A stretch of 58,150 nucleotides of DNA from contig JABURQ010000191.1 in assembly GCA_014762625.1 (NCBI GenBank), positions 1 through 58,150 on the forward strand, given 5' to 3'. The notes under the pieces are model-generated. The model ran no database searches and was not told where the DNA came from. It saw only the letters and a list, made by a program, of their open reading frames with translations. This DNA comes from Planctomycetaceae bacterium (lineage in GTDB: Bacteria; Planctomycetota; Planctomycetia; Planctomycetales; Planctomycetaceae). Positions 36,165 to 45,157 of the stretch are shown here, piece after piece (within the stretch, counting starts at the first letter, position 1; each line of letters starts with the position of its first letter). A program made the translations under genes and the position numbers.

Positions 36165-37715
36165 CTACTTCTCGTCCTCTTCCAGCGGGCGGCTGCCGGT
36201 GAAGGCTCCCCACTGCTGGCGGAGTTCGTAGTCCGGGTCCGCTTCGTAGACGGCGGGAACGTAGTTGGGATTGAGTTTCGGCAGGCGGGCGCCGACTTCG
36301 TCGAAGTAACCCATCATCGCGTCGTGGAGTCGTTGGTGTTGTTGCGGATAACGATCGGCGATGTTGTGGACTTCGCCGTCATCTGTGGAAAGGTCGAATA
36401 GCAGCGGGATGTCGGGACGGTCGTAGAAGTGGAGAACCTTCCACGGGCCTGAGACGATCGCCGAATGCGGCATGCTGCTCCGGTAATGCGGATAATGGAA
36501 GTAGAGGTTTCGGTTCAGAAAGCTCTCAGATGGTTCTTTTCCCGCCATAAAGGGAGCGAGACTGACGCCGTCGATCTCCTTCAATGCATCGGGATCGCCG
36601 CCAGCCCAATCGACGAAGGTGGGCAGGAAGTCGTAGTTCACCACGTTCCCCTGAAAGACGGAGCCTCCTTTAATGTCCGGTCCTTTGACGATCATCGGGA
36701 CGCGGATGCCGCCCTGCCAGACCCACCATTTGCGGGCGTGGTGAGGTTGCGTCAAGCCGGGGAGGAAATCGTGACGATAGCCGTTATCGGCAACCAGGAC
36801 GACGTAGGTGTTGTCGGCGATGCCGAGCTCGTCGATGCGATCGAGAACCGCGCCGATGCGTCCGTCGAGATCTTCTCCCATGCCGAGCCAGATGGCGGGA
36901 TCCTGTTTACGGTTGACGGTTTCGGGCGTTTTGTTGTTGGCTTTGTACCAGGCCTGGACGAGAGGATGTTGGACGTACTTTTCCCGCGTTTCGTTGAGAC
37001 ATTCGCGGCCTGCGTGCATCGCGTAATGTGAAATCTGGAGATAAAAAGGATTCCCTGCTTTGACTTGTTGGTCTATAAATCCCAGTGCTTTCTCGGTGAC
37101 GCTGAACATCAACTTGGGGTCTTGCATGTCTTTGGGAAGACGCCTGGGAGTCGGCTCTCCTTTCTCCAACCTCGCCGTCAACGTGTTGCCGGGATTGTTG
37201 TTGGTGTCTCCGTCGTGCAGGACGTACCCTTCATCTCCCGGATTGCCGCGCATGTGCCATTTTCCGATGTGGGCGCTGACGTAGCCGAGCGGCTTGAGGG
37301 CTTCAGGGATGGTAACCGCGTCCGGATCGATGGTCATGTCCGAGACGCAATCGACGACCGGGAACTCCGGGTTTTGTCTCTCATTGTAGTATTCCTGCCC
37401 CCGGGAATTCAGATAGACGGTGAAGCCGTTCCGCGGCGAGGATTGTCCCGTCTGGAGACAGACCCGTGACGGAGAACATTGCGGCGAGGCGTAGGCGTTG
37501 CGGAATTTCATCCCTTCGCGAGCCAGTCGTTCGACGTTCGGCATCTGGAGGACCGGCATGCGGGAATTGGGCATCGAATCGTCCATCGAGACCGGCGTTC
37601 CGTTCCAGGCCCAGTCGTCGATGAACAGCATCACGATATTCGGTTTGTTCTCGGCTCCCCAGATGGTTTGAGAGGAGAGAGCGATCAGGATCAGAAGTGC
37701 GAGGCGATGTTTCAT
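36165..37715 (-). CDS. Exported sulfatase (second of a coupled pair)
   Basis: 516 residues with a signal peptide (about 1-20). Metal ligands in F-I-D-D-W-A-W, formylglycine site C-S-P-S-R (Cys80), [14 protein letters not shown] and [11 protein letters not shown] long insert with M-D-D-S-M-P-N-S lies before the active site. Its ATG overlaps the TGA of the upstream sulfatase by four bases, so the pair is translationally coupled and probably acts on the same glycan. Substrate is unknown. Confidence 0.92.
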   Translation of the reverse strand: MKHRLALLILIALSSQTIWGAENKPNIVMLFIDDWAWNGTPVSMDDSMPNSRMPVLQMPNVERLAREGMKFRNAYASPQCSPSRVCLQTGQSSPRNGFTVYLNSRGQEYYNERQNPEFPVVDCVSDMTIDPDAVTIPEALKPLGYVSAHIGKWHMRGNPGDEGYVLHDGDTNNNPGNTLTARLEKGEPTPRRLPKDMQDPKLMFSVTEKALGFIDQQVKAGNPFYLQISHYAMHAGRECLNETREKYVQHPLVQAWYKANNKTPETVNRKQDPAIWLGMGEDLDGRIGAVLDRIDELGIADNTYVVLVADNGYRHDFLPGLTQPHHARKWWVWQGGIRVPMIVKGPDIKGGSVFQGNVVNYDFLPTFVDWAGGDPDALKEIDGVSLAPFMAGKEPSESFLNRNLYFHYPHYRSSMPHSAIVSGPWKVLHFYDRPDIPLLFDLSTDDGEVHNIADRYPQQHQRLHDAMMGYFDEVGARLPKLNPNYVPAVYEADPDYELRQQWGAFTGSRPLEEDEK

Positions 37716-39055
37716 TTGCGGTTTTTCTTTTTGTCGTAATCTTCGGGCAGTTCCGCGTTCCAGGCGTTCAAACGCTTCGTGAGACGGGCGACGAGGTCGG
37801 GATGCTTCTCGGCGACGTTACGACTTTCGCTCGGGTCGGTGGCGAGGTTGTAAAGTTCGACCTGTTGCCGATTGCCGCGACCGGAGAGATGTAGTTTCCA
37901 GTCTCCCTCTCGCATCGCGGGCGATCCGTTGGGAGCACTCGGTTTCCAGAAGAGCGGTTTGTTTCGCTCGCGATTCGCGCCGAGCCAGATATCGGAGATA
38001 TCCTCCCCGTCGAGTAGTTCGGGGCGTGTGTCGATGCCGGCGAGAGTGCAGAGGGTCGGCATCCAGTCGATGAAGGAGCAGACGTTTTGCGAATCGACGC
38101 GTCCTGCGGGGATGTGTCCGGGCCAGCGGATAATGAACGGTACGCGGGTGCCTCCTTCGTATTGCGTGTGCTTGCCGCCGCGATAGATTCCGGCCGAGCC
38201 GAGCATGTTCTTGGAAAATTCGCGGACCCCTTTGCTTTTCAGAATGATCGGGGCGGGTCCGTGATCGCTGGAAAAGACGACGATGGTGTTGTCGCGTAAG
38301 CCGAGTTCGTCGAGTACCTTCATCACGCGGCCGACGTTCTGATCGATCTGGTACACATCGCCCAGATACCGTCGCATACAGGCGTCGAGATCGCCGCCGA
38401 TCTGGGTGCATTCCTCGAATTTGTGCTGCATGGTGTCGGGAAAGTCGGCTCGTTCGACGGTGACAGCGTTGAATTTGTCGGCGAGCGCCGGGGGTGGGTT
38501 GACGGGAAAATGCGTCGCGTGGCCCCAGACGTTGACGTAGAACGGTCCGTCTTTGTGTTCCCGGATGAAGTCGATGGCGGCGGCGTAGAGGTCGTCGTCC
38601 CGACCGGCGTTTTTGTCCCGACTTTTTCCGATCACTTCCACGGTGTCGATGCCGTAGGTGCCGTTGTCGTCGTCGGGGCCCATGTGCCACTTGCCGAAGT
38701 GGCCGGTGTGGTAGCCTCGCTGTTTCAGGAGTTCGGTGATGGTGGTGCGGTCGCCGAATCCGTAGTCGGCGGCGTATTTCGCAAACCGGGGCGGAAAGAG
38801 GCCCGTCATCAGTCCGGTGCGACTCGGATTGCAGGTGACGCCGGTCACGTAGAACCGGGTGAAGCGGGTTCCTTCGGCGGCAAGTTGATCGAGAGCCGGA
38901 GTTTGGGCGTAAGGATGACCGTAGCAAGCGAGATCGCCAAACCCGAGGTCATCCGCGAACATGAAGACGATGTTCGGCGGTTGCGGTTCGTCGGCGTGAG
39001 ACGATGCGGCCCCGAAGAGCAGAGTCAGCACGAGCAGCAGAGATTTCAGTTTCAT
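37712..39055 (-). CDS. Exported arylsulfatase (first of a coupled pair)
   Basis: 447 residues with a signal peptide (about 1-21). [10 protein letters not shown] (metal site), formylglycine site C-N-P-S-R (Cys75), [15 protein letters not shown] and L-Y-N-L-A-T-D-P. Typical arylsulfatase A-type length and layout. It heads the coupled sulfatase pair, and its start is divergent (about 230 bp) from the sigma factor gene, which makes it a candidate target of that sigma factor. Confidence 0.93.
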   Translation of the reverse strand: MKLKSLLLVLTLLFGAASSHADEPQPPNIVFMFADDLGFGDLACYGHPYAQTPALDQLAAEGTRFTRFYVTGVTCNPSRTGLMTGLFPPRFAKYAADYGFGDRTTITELLKQRGYHTGHFGKWHMGPDDDNGTYGIDTVEVIGKSRDKNAGRDDDLYAAAIDFIREHKDGPFYVNVWGHATHFPVNPPPALADKFNAVTVERADFPDTMQHKFEECTQIGGDLDACMRRYLGDVYQIDQNVGRVMKVLDELGLRDNTIVVFSSDHGPAPIILKSKGVREFSKNMLGSAGIYRGGKHTQYEGGTRVPFIIRWPGHIPAGRVDSQNVCSFIDWMPTLCTLAGIDTRPELLDGEDISDIWLGANRERNKPLFWKPSAPNGSPAMREGDWKLHLSGRGNRQQVELYNLATDPSESRNVAEKHPDLVARLTKRLNAWNAELPEDYDKKKNRK

Positions 39056-39282
39056 GAGCGCGTCTCAGAAGTTGAGTTGTCGAACATCGTGAGGATCGGT
39101 CTCCTCTCTGTCTTACTCCAAAAGACCGTCCGGTTTTACGCCTCAATTGAAACTTTTCGTGTTTGAGAGGCGTTCGGTGCGTGGTTTTGAAGCCTCAAAC
39201 CGATTGCTGGGAAACAGTTTCTCGGGCGGGGAAAATTTGAAAAACGCTCGTAAAATGCGGCCGATTCGGGGAGTGTAAGGGT

Positions 39283-39816
39283 ATGTCTGAGCGGAACCCC
39301 GAAATCTACGAAGAATTCCTCGGCCAGTTTACGGCCCAGGAATCGGCGCTGCGCGCGTACGTTCGTCGTCTGGTGCCGACGCGTCAGGACGTGGCGGACG
39401 TGATGCAGGGGGTGGCGCTCGTGCTCTGGAAAAAGTACGACGAACTGGATCATCCGGATAATTTCCGGAAGTGGGCGTTCGGCGTCGCGCGGTACGAAGC
39501 GTTGGCGTGGTTACGGGATCAGGCCCGCGATCGACGCGTGCTGGCGGGGGACCTGATTGAGCAGATCGCGCGAGAGGCGAGTGCGCGGGAAGCTCTACTG
39601 GAGGCCCAACGGGAAGCGCTCGAAGGCTGTCTCGAAAAAATCCCCACCGGTCAGAGGGCTCTCGTGCTTCAGGCGTACTCTCCCGAGGCGCAAATTCAGG
39701 AGATCGCGCAGCAGAGCGGACGAACGGTAGGCGGCTTTTACCAGTGGCTGCATCGTATCCGACTCCGATTGATGGACTGTACCGAACGGGCGGTCCGCGT
39801 GGAGGGGCTCTCGTGA
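39283..39816 (+). CDS. ECF-type sigma-70 factor, planctomycete-specific style
   Basis: 177 residues. Sigma-2 region (about 10-80: Y-V-R-R-L-V-P-T-R-Q-D-V-A-D-V-M-Q, N-F-R-K-W-A-F-G-V-A-R) and sigma-4 region (about 115-170: I-Q-E-I-A-Q-Q-S-G-R-T-V-G-G-F-Y-Q). This matches the sigma factors that planctomycetes and Verrucomicrobia pair with FecR-like proteins. It should direct RNA polymerase to a small regulon, perhaps the neighbouring sulfatase genes. Its TGA overlaps the GTG of the next gene. Confidence 0.92.
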   Translation: MSERNPEIYEEFLGQFTAQESALRAYVRRLVPTRQDVADVMQGVALVLWKKYDELDHPDNFRKWAFGVARYEALAWLRDQARDRRVLAGDLIEQIAREASAREALLEAQREALEGCLEKIPTGQRALVLQAYSPEAQIQEIAQQSGRTVGGFYQWLHRIRLRLMDCTERAVRVEGLS

Positions 39817-41315
39817 ATCCAACCTCTCCCTCCCATCAACTGTTCGCCGACTACGTCGCGGGGACGATCTCCGCTGACGACCTGCAACGTCTCGAAGTCG
39901 CTCTGACGGAGAGCGAAGCACTGCGGCAGGAATTCATTGGCTATCTGAATATCGATGCGGCGCTGGCTGATGTGGCGGCGTTGTCGCCGGCAGAACTGGC
40001 CGAACTGGAGGCGATCGAAGCGACATGTGACCTGTCGCCAGTTCCCGTGAGCTCGTGGAGAGGGCAGATTGTGGCGCTCCTGGGAGCGATCGCCGCGCTG
40101 CTGCTGGTTTCCGTCACCCTCCATCAATCCGACTCGGAGTCGCAGCCGGTCGCTCAACTTGTGGAGACGATCGACGCCCGATTGATGACCTCCGGGAACG
40201 AGGTCTGGAGACGCGATGATTTAACGGCGGGAGCGTATCGACTAAACCGCGGCTTTCTGCATTTACGATTTCGCGGCGGTGTGATGGTTTACGTGGAAGC
40301 CCCCGCGCGATTTGACGCGGTCAGCGACAGTCGCCTGATTTTGCACAGCGGTCGGCTCTCGGCGTCGGTTCCTCCTGAGGGGATCGGTTTTACGGTCGAG
40401 ACGCCGGAAGCGGAAGTGGTCGATTTCGGGACCGAGTTTTCGGTCGATGTGGGAGAAGACGCGAGTGAAGTGCATGTGTTCGACGGCTTGGTCCGGGTCT
40501 CGCCTCGGGGGGACCGCACGAATCAGCCGACTTCCATCGACCTCCGGACGCAGCAGGCGGTCCGAATCGAGAAATCACAATCGAAGCCGCTCGATATCGA
40601 GGTGGCCCACGAGCGTTTTGTCCGCGACTTCCAGGAACCTCCCGTCCCTTATCCTTCCCTCGTTTTGAAGCAGAACCCGTTGGCTTATTACCGGATGCCG
40701 ATCCGGGAGCATGGTTTGATCTGCTTCCATTCCGATAGTTATCACGGCGACGTGCTGACTGAAGAGATGGACCGGGCGCGTCCCCCTCACGCCAAAGGGT
40801 TGATCGGCGGAGCGTTACGCGTACAGGCGGAATCGATCGGTCGCGGAGGATACGTCGAAGTCGGGCCATCGTTCATGATGGGGCAGCTTTCGGTGGTGGC
40901 GTTCGTGTACGCCGAGGGGAGCGGATCGACGCGAACCATGCTGACAAATCTGTCGGGCAACGAGGGCAATTATCGACTGGCTCTCGACGAGAACGGCATT
41001 CTGAACGCGACCGTCTGGACCGCGGACGGCGATATGGTCTCTTGCCGGGGGACGCAATCGCTGGCACTGAAAACCTGGCAACAGGTCATTCTTACCGCGG
41101 ACGGTGAAGAGTTGCGATTGTTTCTGGACGGGCAAGAAATCGCGTCGACCGATTGTCCGTTATTGAAAATCGTCGAGCAGCCGCCGATCTGGTTCGGCAC
41201 GTCGCCGAGTGGTGAGGAACTGTGGGACGGTCGCCTGGATGAAGTGGCGTTGTTCGATCGTTCTCTGTCCGCGGAAGAGATCCGAAAACTCTATCGACGG
41301 GCGTTTCCGAAGTAG
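39813..41315 (+). CDS. FecR-like transmembrane regulator with a C-terminal LamG domain
   Basis: About 500 residues from the GTG at 39813, which overlaps the sigma stop (G-T-G-A); an upstream ATG in the same frame lies inside the sigma gene. An N-terminal cytoplasmic anti-sigma-like region (F-A-D-Y-V-A-G-T-I-S-A-D-D-L) is followed by one transmembrane helix (about 85-105: I-V-A-L-L-G-A-I-A-A-L-L-L-V-S-V), a FecR domain (about 130-270: G-V-M-V-Y-V-E-A-P-A-R-F, V-V-D-F-G-T-E-F-S-V) and a LamG/concanavalin domain (about 295-495: G-L-I-G-G-A-L-R-V, D-G-R-L-D-E-V-A-L-F-D-R). The LamG part could sense glycan in the periplasm and control the sigma factor; that link is inference. Confidence 0.9.
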   Translation: MNPTSPSHQLFADYVAGTISADDLQRLEVALTESEALRQEFIGYLNIDAALADVAALSPAELAELEAIEATCDLSPVPVSSWRGQIVALLGAIAALLLVSVTLHQSDSESQPVAQLVETIDARLMTSGNEVWRRDDLTAGAYRLNRGFLHLRFRGGVMVYVEAPARFDAVSDSRLILHSGRLSASVPPEGIGFTVETPEAEVVDFGTEFSVDVGEDASEVHVFDGLVRVSPRGDRTNQPTSIDLRTQQAVRIEKSQSKPLDIEVAHERFVRDFQEPPVPYPSLVLKQNPLAYYRMPIREHGLICFHSDSYHGDVLTEEMDRARPPHAKGLIGGALRVQAESIGRGGYVEVGPSFMMGQLSVVAFVYAEGSGSTRTMLTNLSGNEGNYRLALDENGILNATVWTADGDMVSCRGTQSLALKTWQQVILTADGEELRLFLDGQEIASTDCPLLKIVEQPPIWFGTSPSGEELWDGRLDEVALFDRSLSAEEIRKLYRRAFPK

Positions 41316-41408
41316 CGGAGTGAGCAGGGATGGTGCTTTCCGAGAATCGGAGAAAAAGAATGATGTTGGGTGGCGGTGCGCGGCTTGCCCGCCAGTGTTT
41401 GAAAAGAG

Positions 41409-41450
41409 AGCCACGGATAAAGCGGAAGAATACGGAGACCCACGGATTGG
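41409..41450. repeat. Repeat B, copy 3
   Basis: G-C-C-A-C-G-G-A-T-A-A-A-G-C-G-G, then T-A-C-G-G-A-G-A-C-C-C-A-C-G-G-A-T-T-G-G. Slightly diverged from the copies near 16 kb. Confidence 0.75.
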
Positions 41451-41501
41451 AAAATCCATCATCCGACGTCAATAGGCGAGGACAGGAGTCAGGATTGGAT
41501 G

Positions 41502-41526
41502 ACACTGGCGACTTGTTCGCCAGTGT
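41502..41526. repeat. 10-bp hairpin A-C-A-C-T-G-G-C-G-A
   Basis: Perfect 10-bp arms (41502-41511 and 41517-41526) around a 5-base loop. Its right half is the C-G-C-C-A-G-T-G-T-T-T-G-A motif also found at about 41390-41403. Without a T-run on either side, it is not a clear terminator. Confidence 0.65.
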
Positions 41527-41585
41527 TTGAGACGGGCCCCAACGAATGGAATTCCGATGACGTCGATCAAAGCGGATTGACGCAG

Positions 41586-41660
41586 ATTTTGTAGGGTCCG
41601 TTGTGCGGACCATTCTGTTTGGCGCAAAGTCCATGAGATGCGGAGAAACGCAAAGAGATG
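41586..41660. repeat. Repeat A, copy 3
   Basis: Includes T-A-G-G-G-T-C-C-G-T-T-G-T-G-C-G-G-A-C-C and C-G-C-A-A-A-G-T-C-C-A-T-G-A-G-A-T. Followed directly by repeat B, as at 16.2 kb. Confidence 0.85.
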
Positions 41661-41696
41661 ATGGACACGGAAGAAAACGGAGAGCCACGGATTGGG
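41661..41696. repeat. Repeat B, copy 4 (5'-shortened)
   Basis: G-A-C-A-C-G-G-A-A-G-A-A-A-A-C-G-G-A-G-A then C-C-A-C-G-G-A-T-T-G-G-G. It lacks part of the first half seen in the other copies. Confidence 0.7.
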
Positions 41697-41908
41697 AAAG
41701 AAGACTCACGCAGCGGCGCGGCGACGCAGCGAAAAGGATCGACATTTGACGCTCTGCGTAGGCCGAAGTGAAGGAAACGCTTCTTCTCGCGCCCTTGGCC
41801 TTACTCCGAGCTAATCGCTCAATGGCCTGCGGTTACGCAAGTCGGCATGAGCGATGTTGAATGTTTCGCAGGGAGAATTATGAAACAAACCATGAGTGGC
41901 AATCGGGG

Positions 41909-41999
41909 GCGTGAGCATAAGAGGCCAGGCACCGTTCCAAAATCAGGAATCAAAAATCCCAAATTGAAAAACCGCAGATGACGCTGATTTCGCTGATAG
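41909..41999. repeat. Repeat C, copy 2
   Basis: Nearly identical to 24733-24822 over about 90 bp, with differences only at scattered single bases. Confidence 0.85.
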
Positions 42000-42149
42000 C
42001 AGCCAATTCCTCCCCGAAGGATTGCGCCTCACCTTCGGCACTCCCGTTGGAACGGTAGGGGGGATGTCAGAAAGTAGATCGATGCGGTAGTCTTGCTGGT
42101 ATGGGTTGGGGGCCGTACTTTCGCTGGTGTGGAGATCTGAGAAATCGTT

Positions 42150-43904
42150 CTACCGATTGTCCTGCGAATTCTCGGGAATGTGATAGATCAGAATCGATCT
42201 TCCCGCCCGATCGACCGGCGTCTCGTCTTGAAAGATCGATACGCCTGCATCGAAGATGGATTGGATTCGTCCTTCAGGTTTGAAGGTGTAGTAATCGATT
42301 CCATTAAGGTGCGAGACGCTGATCGCGTACCAGCCGGGAGGAATCTGGTAACCGTCGGGGCGCGTTAAAGGATTGGAGATCTCTTCCGGAATCGCGGAAA
42401 ATTCGACGCCCGCGATTTCCGGGTGAAGAATGCCGAAGTAGGCCAGATGCAGCGTCTTCACCTGCGGATGACGCTCGCGCCACGCCTTCAGATCGTAAAG
42501 ATCCTGGCCCCAGTCATAATTGGCATCGGAGAACCACCAGTAATCGGGCTGGATCGCGCGTCCCGCCAGGTTCACATAACTCAAACTGTGGGAGACCGAA
42601 CCGATTCCGCTCGCCATCACACTCACCAGCAGCGCGACGATGCCCCATCGCTTCTTACCTGTCTCGGCGGTCGCCAACACCCCTACCCGGCTGATTGCCA
42701 CAAACAGAAACGGCAGTACCGGCGTCAGATAGCGGTAATAGTTCAACCGCGTCTGAGAGGAGATGAACACAAACAGAAACAGGGCCGGAAGAATAACGGC
42801 GATCGTGTGACGGGCAGACGATTCATTCTCATCGGGAGACCTCCACGGCAGCACTGCGACCACCGCCAGCAACCAGAGACCGAGCGGTTCCTTGAGCAAG
42901 ATTGCCGCCAGATGAAAGTACCACCATCCCTGCTCGTTCCGTTGGCCGGCGAAATAGAGAATTCGTCCCGATTCAAAATCTTCACGCTGACTGTCGAAAC
43001 CGTGGACGAACGGTTTCGGAAGCGGAACGGGAACTTCTCCCAGCCAATGGTCCTCAAACCGGTTACCGAGCAATCGATACTCGGCAGTCGAGATGCCGTT
43101 CAGAAGCCGAGATTCGAACTGATACTCGCCGAGTGGTTGGCCGGTATTTTCGAACGCATAGCCGAGATTCAAAACGACAAATCCGAAGAACACCGCCACT
43201 GCTCCCTGAAGCAACTCCCGTCCCCAACGGGTTTCCGCATTGGTATTGAATAACCGGTCCACCACCCAGACTGTCACCCAGATTGCCGGCAGACAGAGCC
43301 AGGTTAACTTCGTCAACAGGCAGATGCCGAACATTACTCCGCAGATCGCCGCGCGCCCCCATTCCGGCGATCGCAGCCACCGCCAGAAATGGTAACCGGC
43401 CCAGATTCCCATTGCAGCCGACGCCACATCGGCAGTGATCAGTGCCCCGTTTCCCAGAATCGTCGGGGAAAACGACCAGAGTGTCAGCGCCACCAGTCCG
43501 GCCGACGGACCGTACAGACGACGCCCCCAAAGGTAGCATCCCCACGCTCCCAGCAAACTAAAGGGGAGACAAGCCCATCGCGAAGCGGTCGTCAATTCGC
43601 GCATCCGTTTGGCGTTCGCGGCCATGAAATTCTCTGCGACATCGAATTCCTTCCGTACAGGTAAATCACCAAGCGAACTCCAGTCCGATTCCGGATCCAG
43701 AAAGAACAACGGAATCGCCGCCACGGTTTTCACCAACGGCGGATTGACGGCATACAAATCGGTTCGTCCCGATTGCCAGGTGTACCAGCCGGCTGTCAGA
43801 TGCAGCGGTTCATCAAATGTCGGTGCCATCCGCCAGCCGGACCACGCCAGCAGCGCGGTATGGAGCGCGAGCAGCCAAAAAACCAGAAATCGATGTCGTG
43901 CCAT
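42150..43904 (-). CDS. GT39/ArnT-type multi-pass membrane glycosyltransferase
   Basis: 584 residues from the ATG at 43904, chosen because G-G-T-G-A lies about eight bases upstream; a GTG at 43916 is an alternative. About ten hydrophobic helices follow. The first periplasmic loop carries the acidic pair F-D-E-P-L-H typical of the PMT/ArnT (GT39/GT83) fold, and Y-A-V-N-P-P-L-V-K matches the conserved N-P-P segment. Such enzymes transfer sugar from a polyprenyl-phosphate donor to lipids or proteins on the outer face of the inner membrane. The C-terminal periplasmic domain includes W-W-F-S-D-A-N-Y-D-W-G-Q-D. It is divergent from the DUF1573 operon. Confidence 0.87.
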   Translation of the reverse strand: MARHRFLVFWLLALHTALLAWSGWRMAPTFDEPLHLTAGWYTWQSGRTDLYAVNPPLVKTVAAIPLFFLDPESDWSSLGDLPVRKEFDVAENFMAANAKRMRELTTASRWACLPFSLLGAWGCYLWGRRLYGPSAGLVALTLWSFSPTILGNGALITADVASAAMGIWAGYHFWRWLRSPEWGRAAICGVMFGICLLTKLTWLCLPAIWVTVWVVDRLFNTNAETRWGRELLQGAVAVFFGFVVLNLGYAFENTGQPLGEYQFESRLLNGISTAEYRLLGNRFEDHWLGEVPVPLPKPFVHGFDSQREDFESGRILYFAGQRNEQGWWYFHLAAILLKEPLGLWLLAVVAVLPWRSPDENESSARHTIAVILPALFLFVFISSQTRLNYYRYLTPVLPFLFVAISRVGVLATAETGKKRWGIVALLVSVMASGIGSVSHSLSYVNLAGRAIQPDYWWFSDANYDWGQDLYDLKAWRERHPQVKTLHLAYFGILHPEIAGVEFSAIPEEISNPLTRPDGYQIPPGWYAISVSHLNGIDYYTFKPEGRIQSIFDAGVSIFQDETPVDRAGRSILIYHIPENSQDNR

Positions 43905-44051
43905 AACTCTATTCACCGCAACAAAATTGAACTAAACATAACATTGCATATGTTGGAATGTATGCTATTTTGGCAAAATATTCTTGAACAAATATTTTTT
44001 ATAATTACACTCCATGAATGTCTACTAAATGTATTAACTAAGGCGGAATTG

Positions 44052-45157
44052 ATGAAAACGCTCATCATATCAATCTCCTCTCTTTTTGTGCTGGGCTCCG
44101 TTCTTCTTTCGGCGGCATTTTTCACCACACACACACACACACACACAAGGCCAAGCACTCTCAATTCTTACGGACTCAGAAGGCAGATTCTGAATTGGGC
44201 GAAATCTATGAGGGACAACGGCTCACTCATCAGGTCACATTCTCGAATATCAGCGGGACTGACCTCGAAGATATTCGGCTCACCACCTCCTGTGGCTGCA
44301 CCCACGTGAATCCCGATCGGTTGTCATTGGCGGCGGGAGAGTCACAGGCCGTGGAACTGGAAATACACACCGAGGGCTTTCTTCAGCGTTCGCCGCGTTT
44401 TTCGGAAACCTTTCAGGTCGCTTTAAGAGCCAGTTTACTCGACGACGACAATGAGACACAGCAGGAGACCTTTACGCTCGGCGGAACCGTCAAACGCTGG
44501 GCGATTCCCACACCCGCATCGTTAGAATTCGAAGGCATGAATCCGATCGTTCAGGGGGACGTCGGTCGCAGGGAACTGACACTTCAACTCGATGACGGGA
44601 TTGAACTCAGCTCGCTCTCGGTCGATCATCCCGAGGGGGGAAAGGTAGACATACGAAGAGAAGCCCAACTTACGAAGTTGGTATATTCACACCGGGCGAC
44701 CGAGCAGACCGGAGACTTCAAAGGCCTCATTCGTTTATCGGCCACCAGAAATGGTAACAAACTCCCACCAGTTCGGATACCCGTTAGAGGGACCGTCGTT
44801 CCTCCCTACGAACTGATACCCCGGCAGGTGGCGATTCCTCCCCAGCCGGTCGGACAAGTTCTCACGCGAACCGTCAAATTGAGATCCCTGCGGAACATCG
44901 GATTCGATTTAGAAACGGCAGATATTGGTGATGAGCGAGTGACCGTTGAAATCCTCGATTCCGATAAGCAATCCACAGTGCGCGAGTTGAAACTATCCAT
45001 CACCGTTTCCGAGGCAGGGGACCATCTATATAAACCTGTGCTCAGAATCCTTCCGCATGAAGGTGAAAGAGCTCCTGTCGAATTAACAATCCCTATTCGA
45101 GCTTATGGGATCGATCGTAACATTGCTCAGCAAACACCGCAGAGGATTACACCGTGA
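44052..45157 (+). CDS. Exported DUF1573 protein, split by a (CA)11 tract (out of frame as sequenced)
   Basis: An ATG at 44052, with G-G-A just upstream, opens a signal peptide (K-T-L-I-I-S-I-S-S-L-F-V-L-G-S-V-L-L). This frame runs through the CA tract and stops at 44309. The mature DUF1573 domain (L-G-E-I-Y-E-G-Q-R-L-T-H, T-T-S-C-G-C-T-H) sits in another frame, open from before the tract to 45157; its only start candidate near the domain is a TTG at 44195 with no signal. Removing one CA unit, or adding two, joins the frames into a protein of about 367 residues. DUF1573 domains are Ig-like periplasmic or surface modules with a conserved C-G-C. The gene may be phase-variable, a fresh mutant or a sequencing error. 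Its end overlaps the next GTG. Confidence 0.8.
44126..44147 (+). repeat. (CA)11 dinucleotide microsatellite inside a coding region
   Basis: 22 bases of uninterrupted CA, encoding alternating Thr-His, exactly between the signal peptide and the mature domain of the DUF1573 gene. A unit number of 10 or 13 would restore the frame; 11 and 12 do not. No comparable tract was noticed elsewhere in the window. Confidence 0.95.

Larger units (their letters stand above)
41316..42149. other. Intergenic repeat island
   Basis: About 0.83 kb without a gene. It contains repeat B twice, repeat A, repeat C, a 10-bp hairpin and two copies of a C-T-T-G-x-x-C-G-C-C-A-G-T-G-T-T-T-G-A motif (41383 and 41512). Every stretch resembles either the 15.3-16.5 kb or the 24.5-24.8 kb island. 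Short frames here are Arg-rich by-products of the repeats. Confidence 0.8.

Noticed and set aside
43984-44005. T-T-G-A-A-C and T-A-T-A-A-T as a sigma-70 promoter for the DUF1573 gene
   Set aside because: The spacer is only 10 bases, too short for a standard promoter. The TATAAT alone could still be a -10 site.
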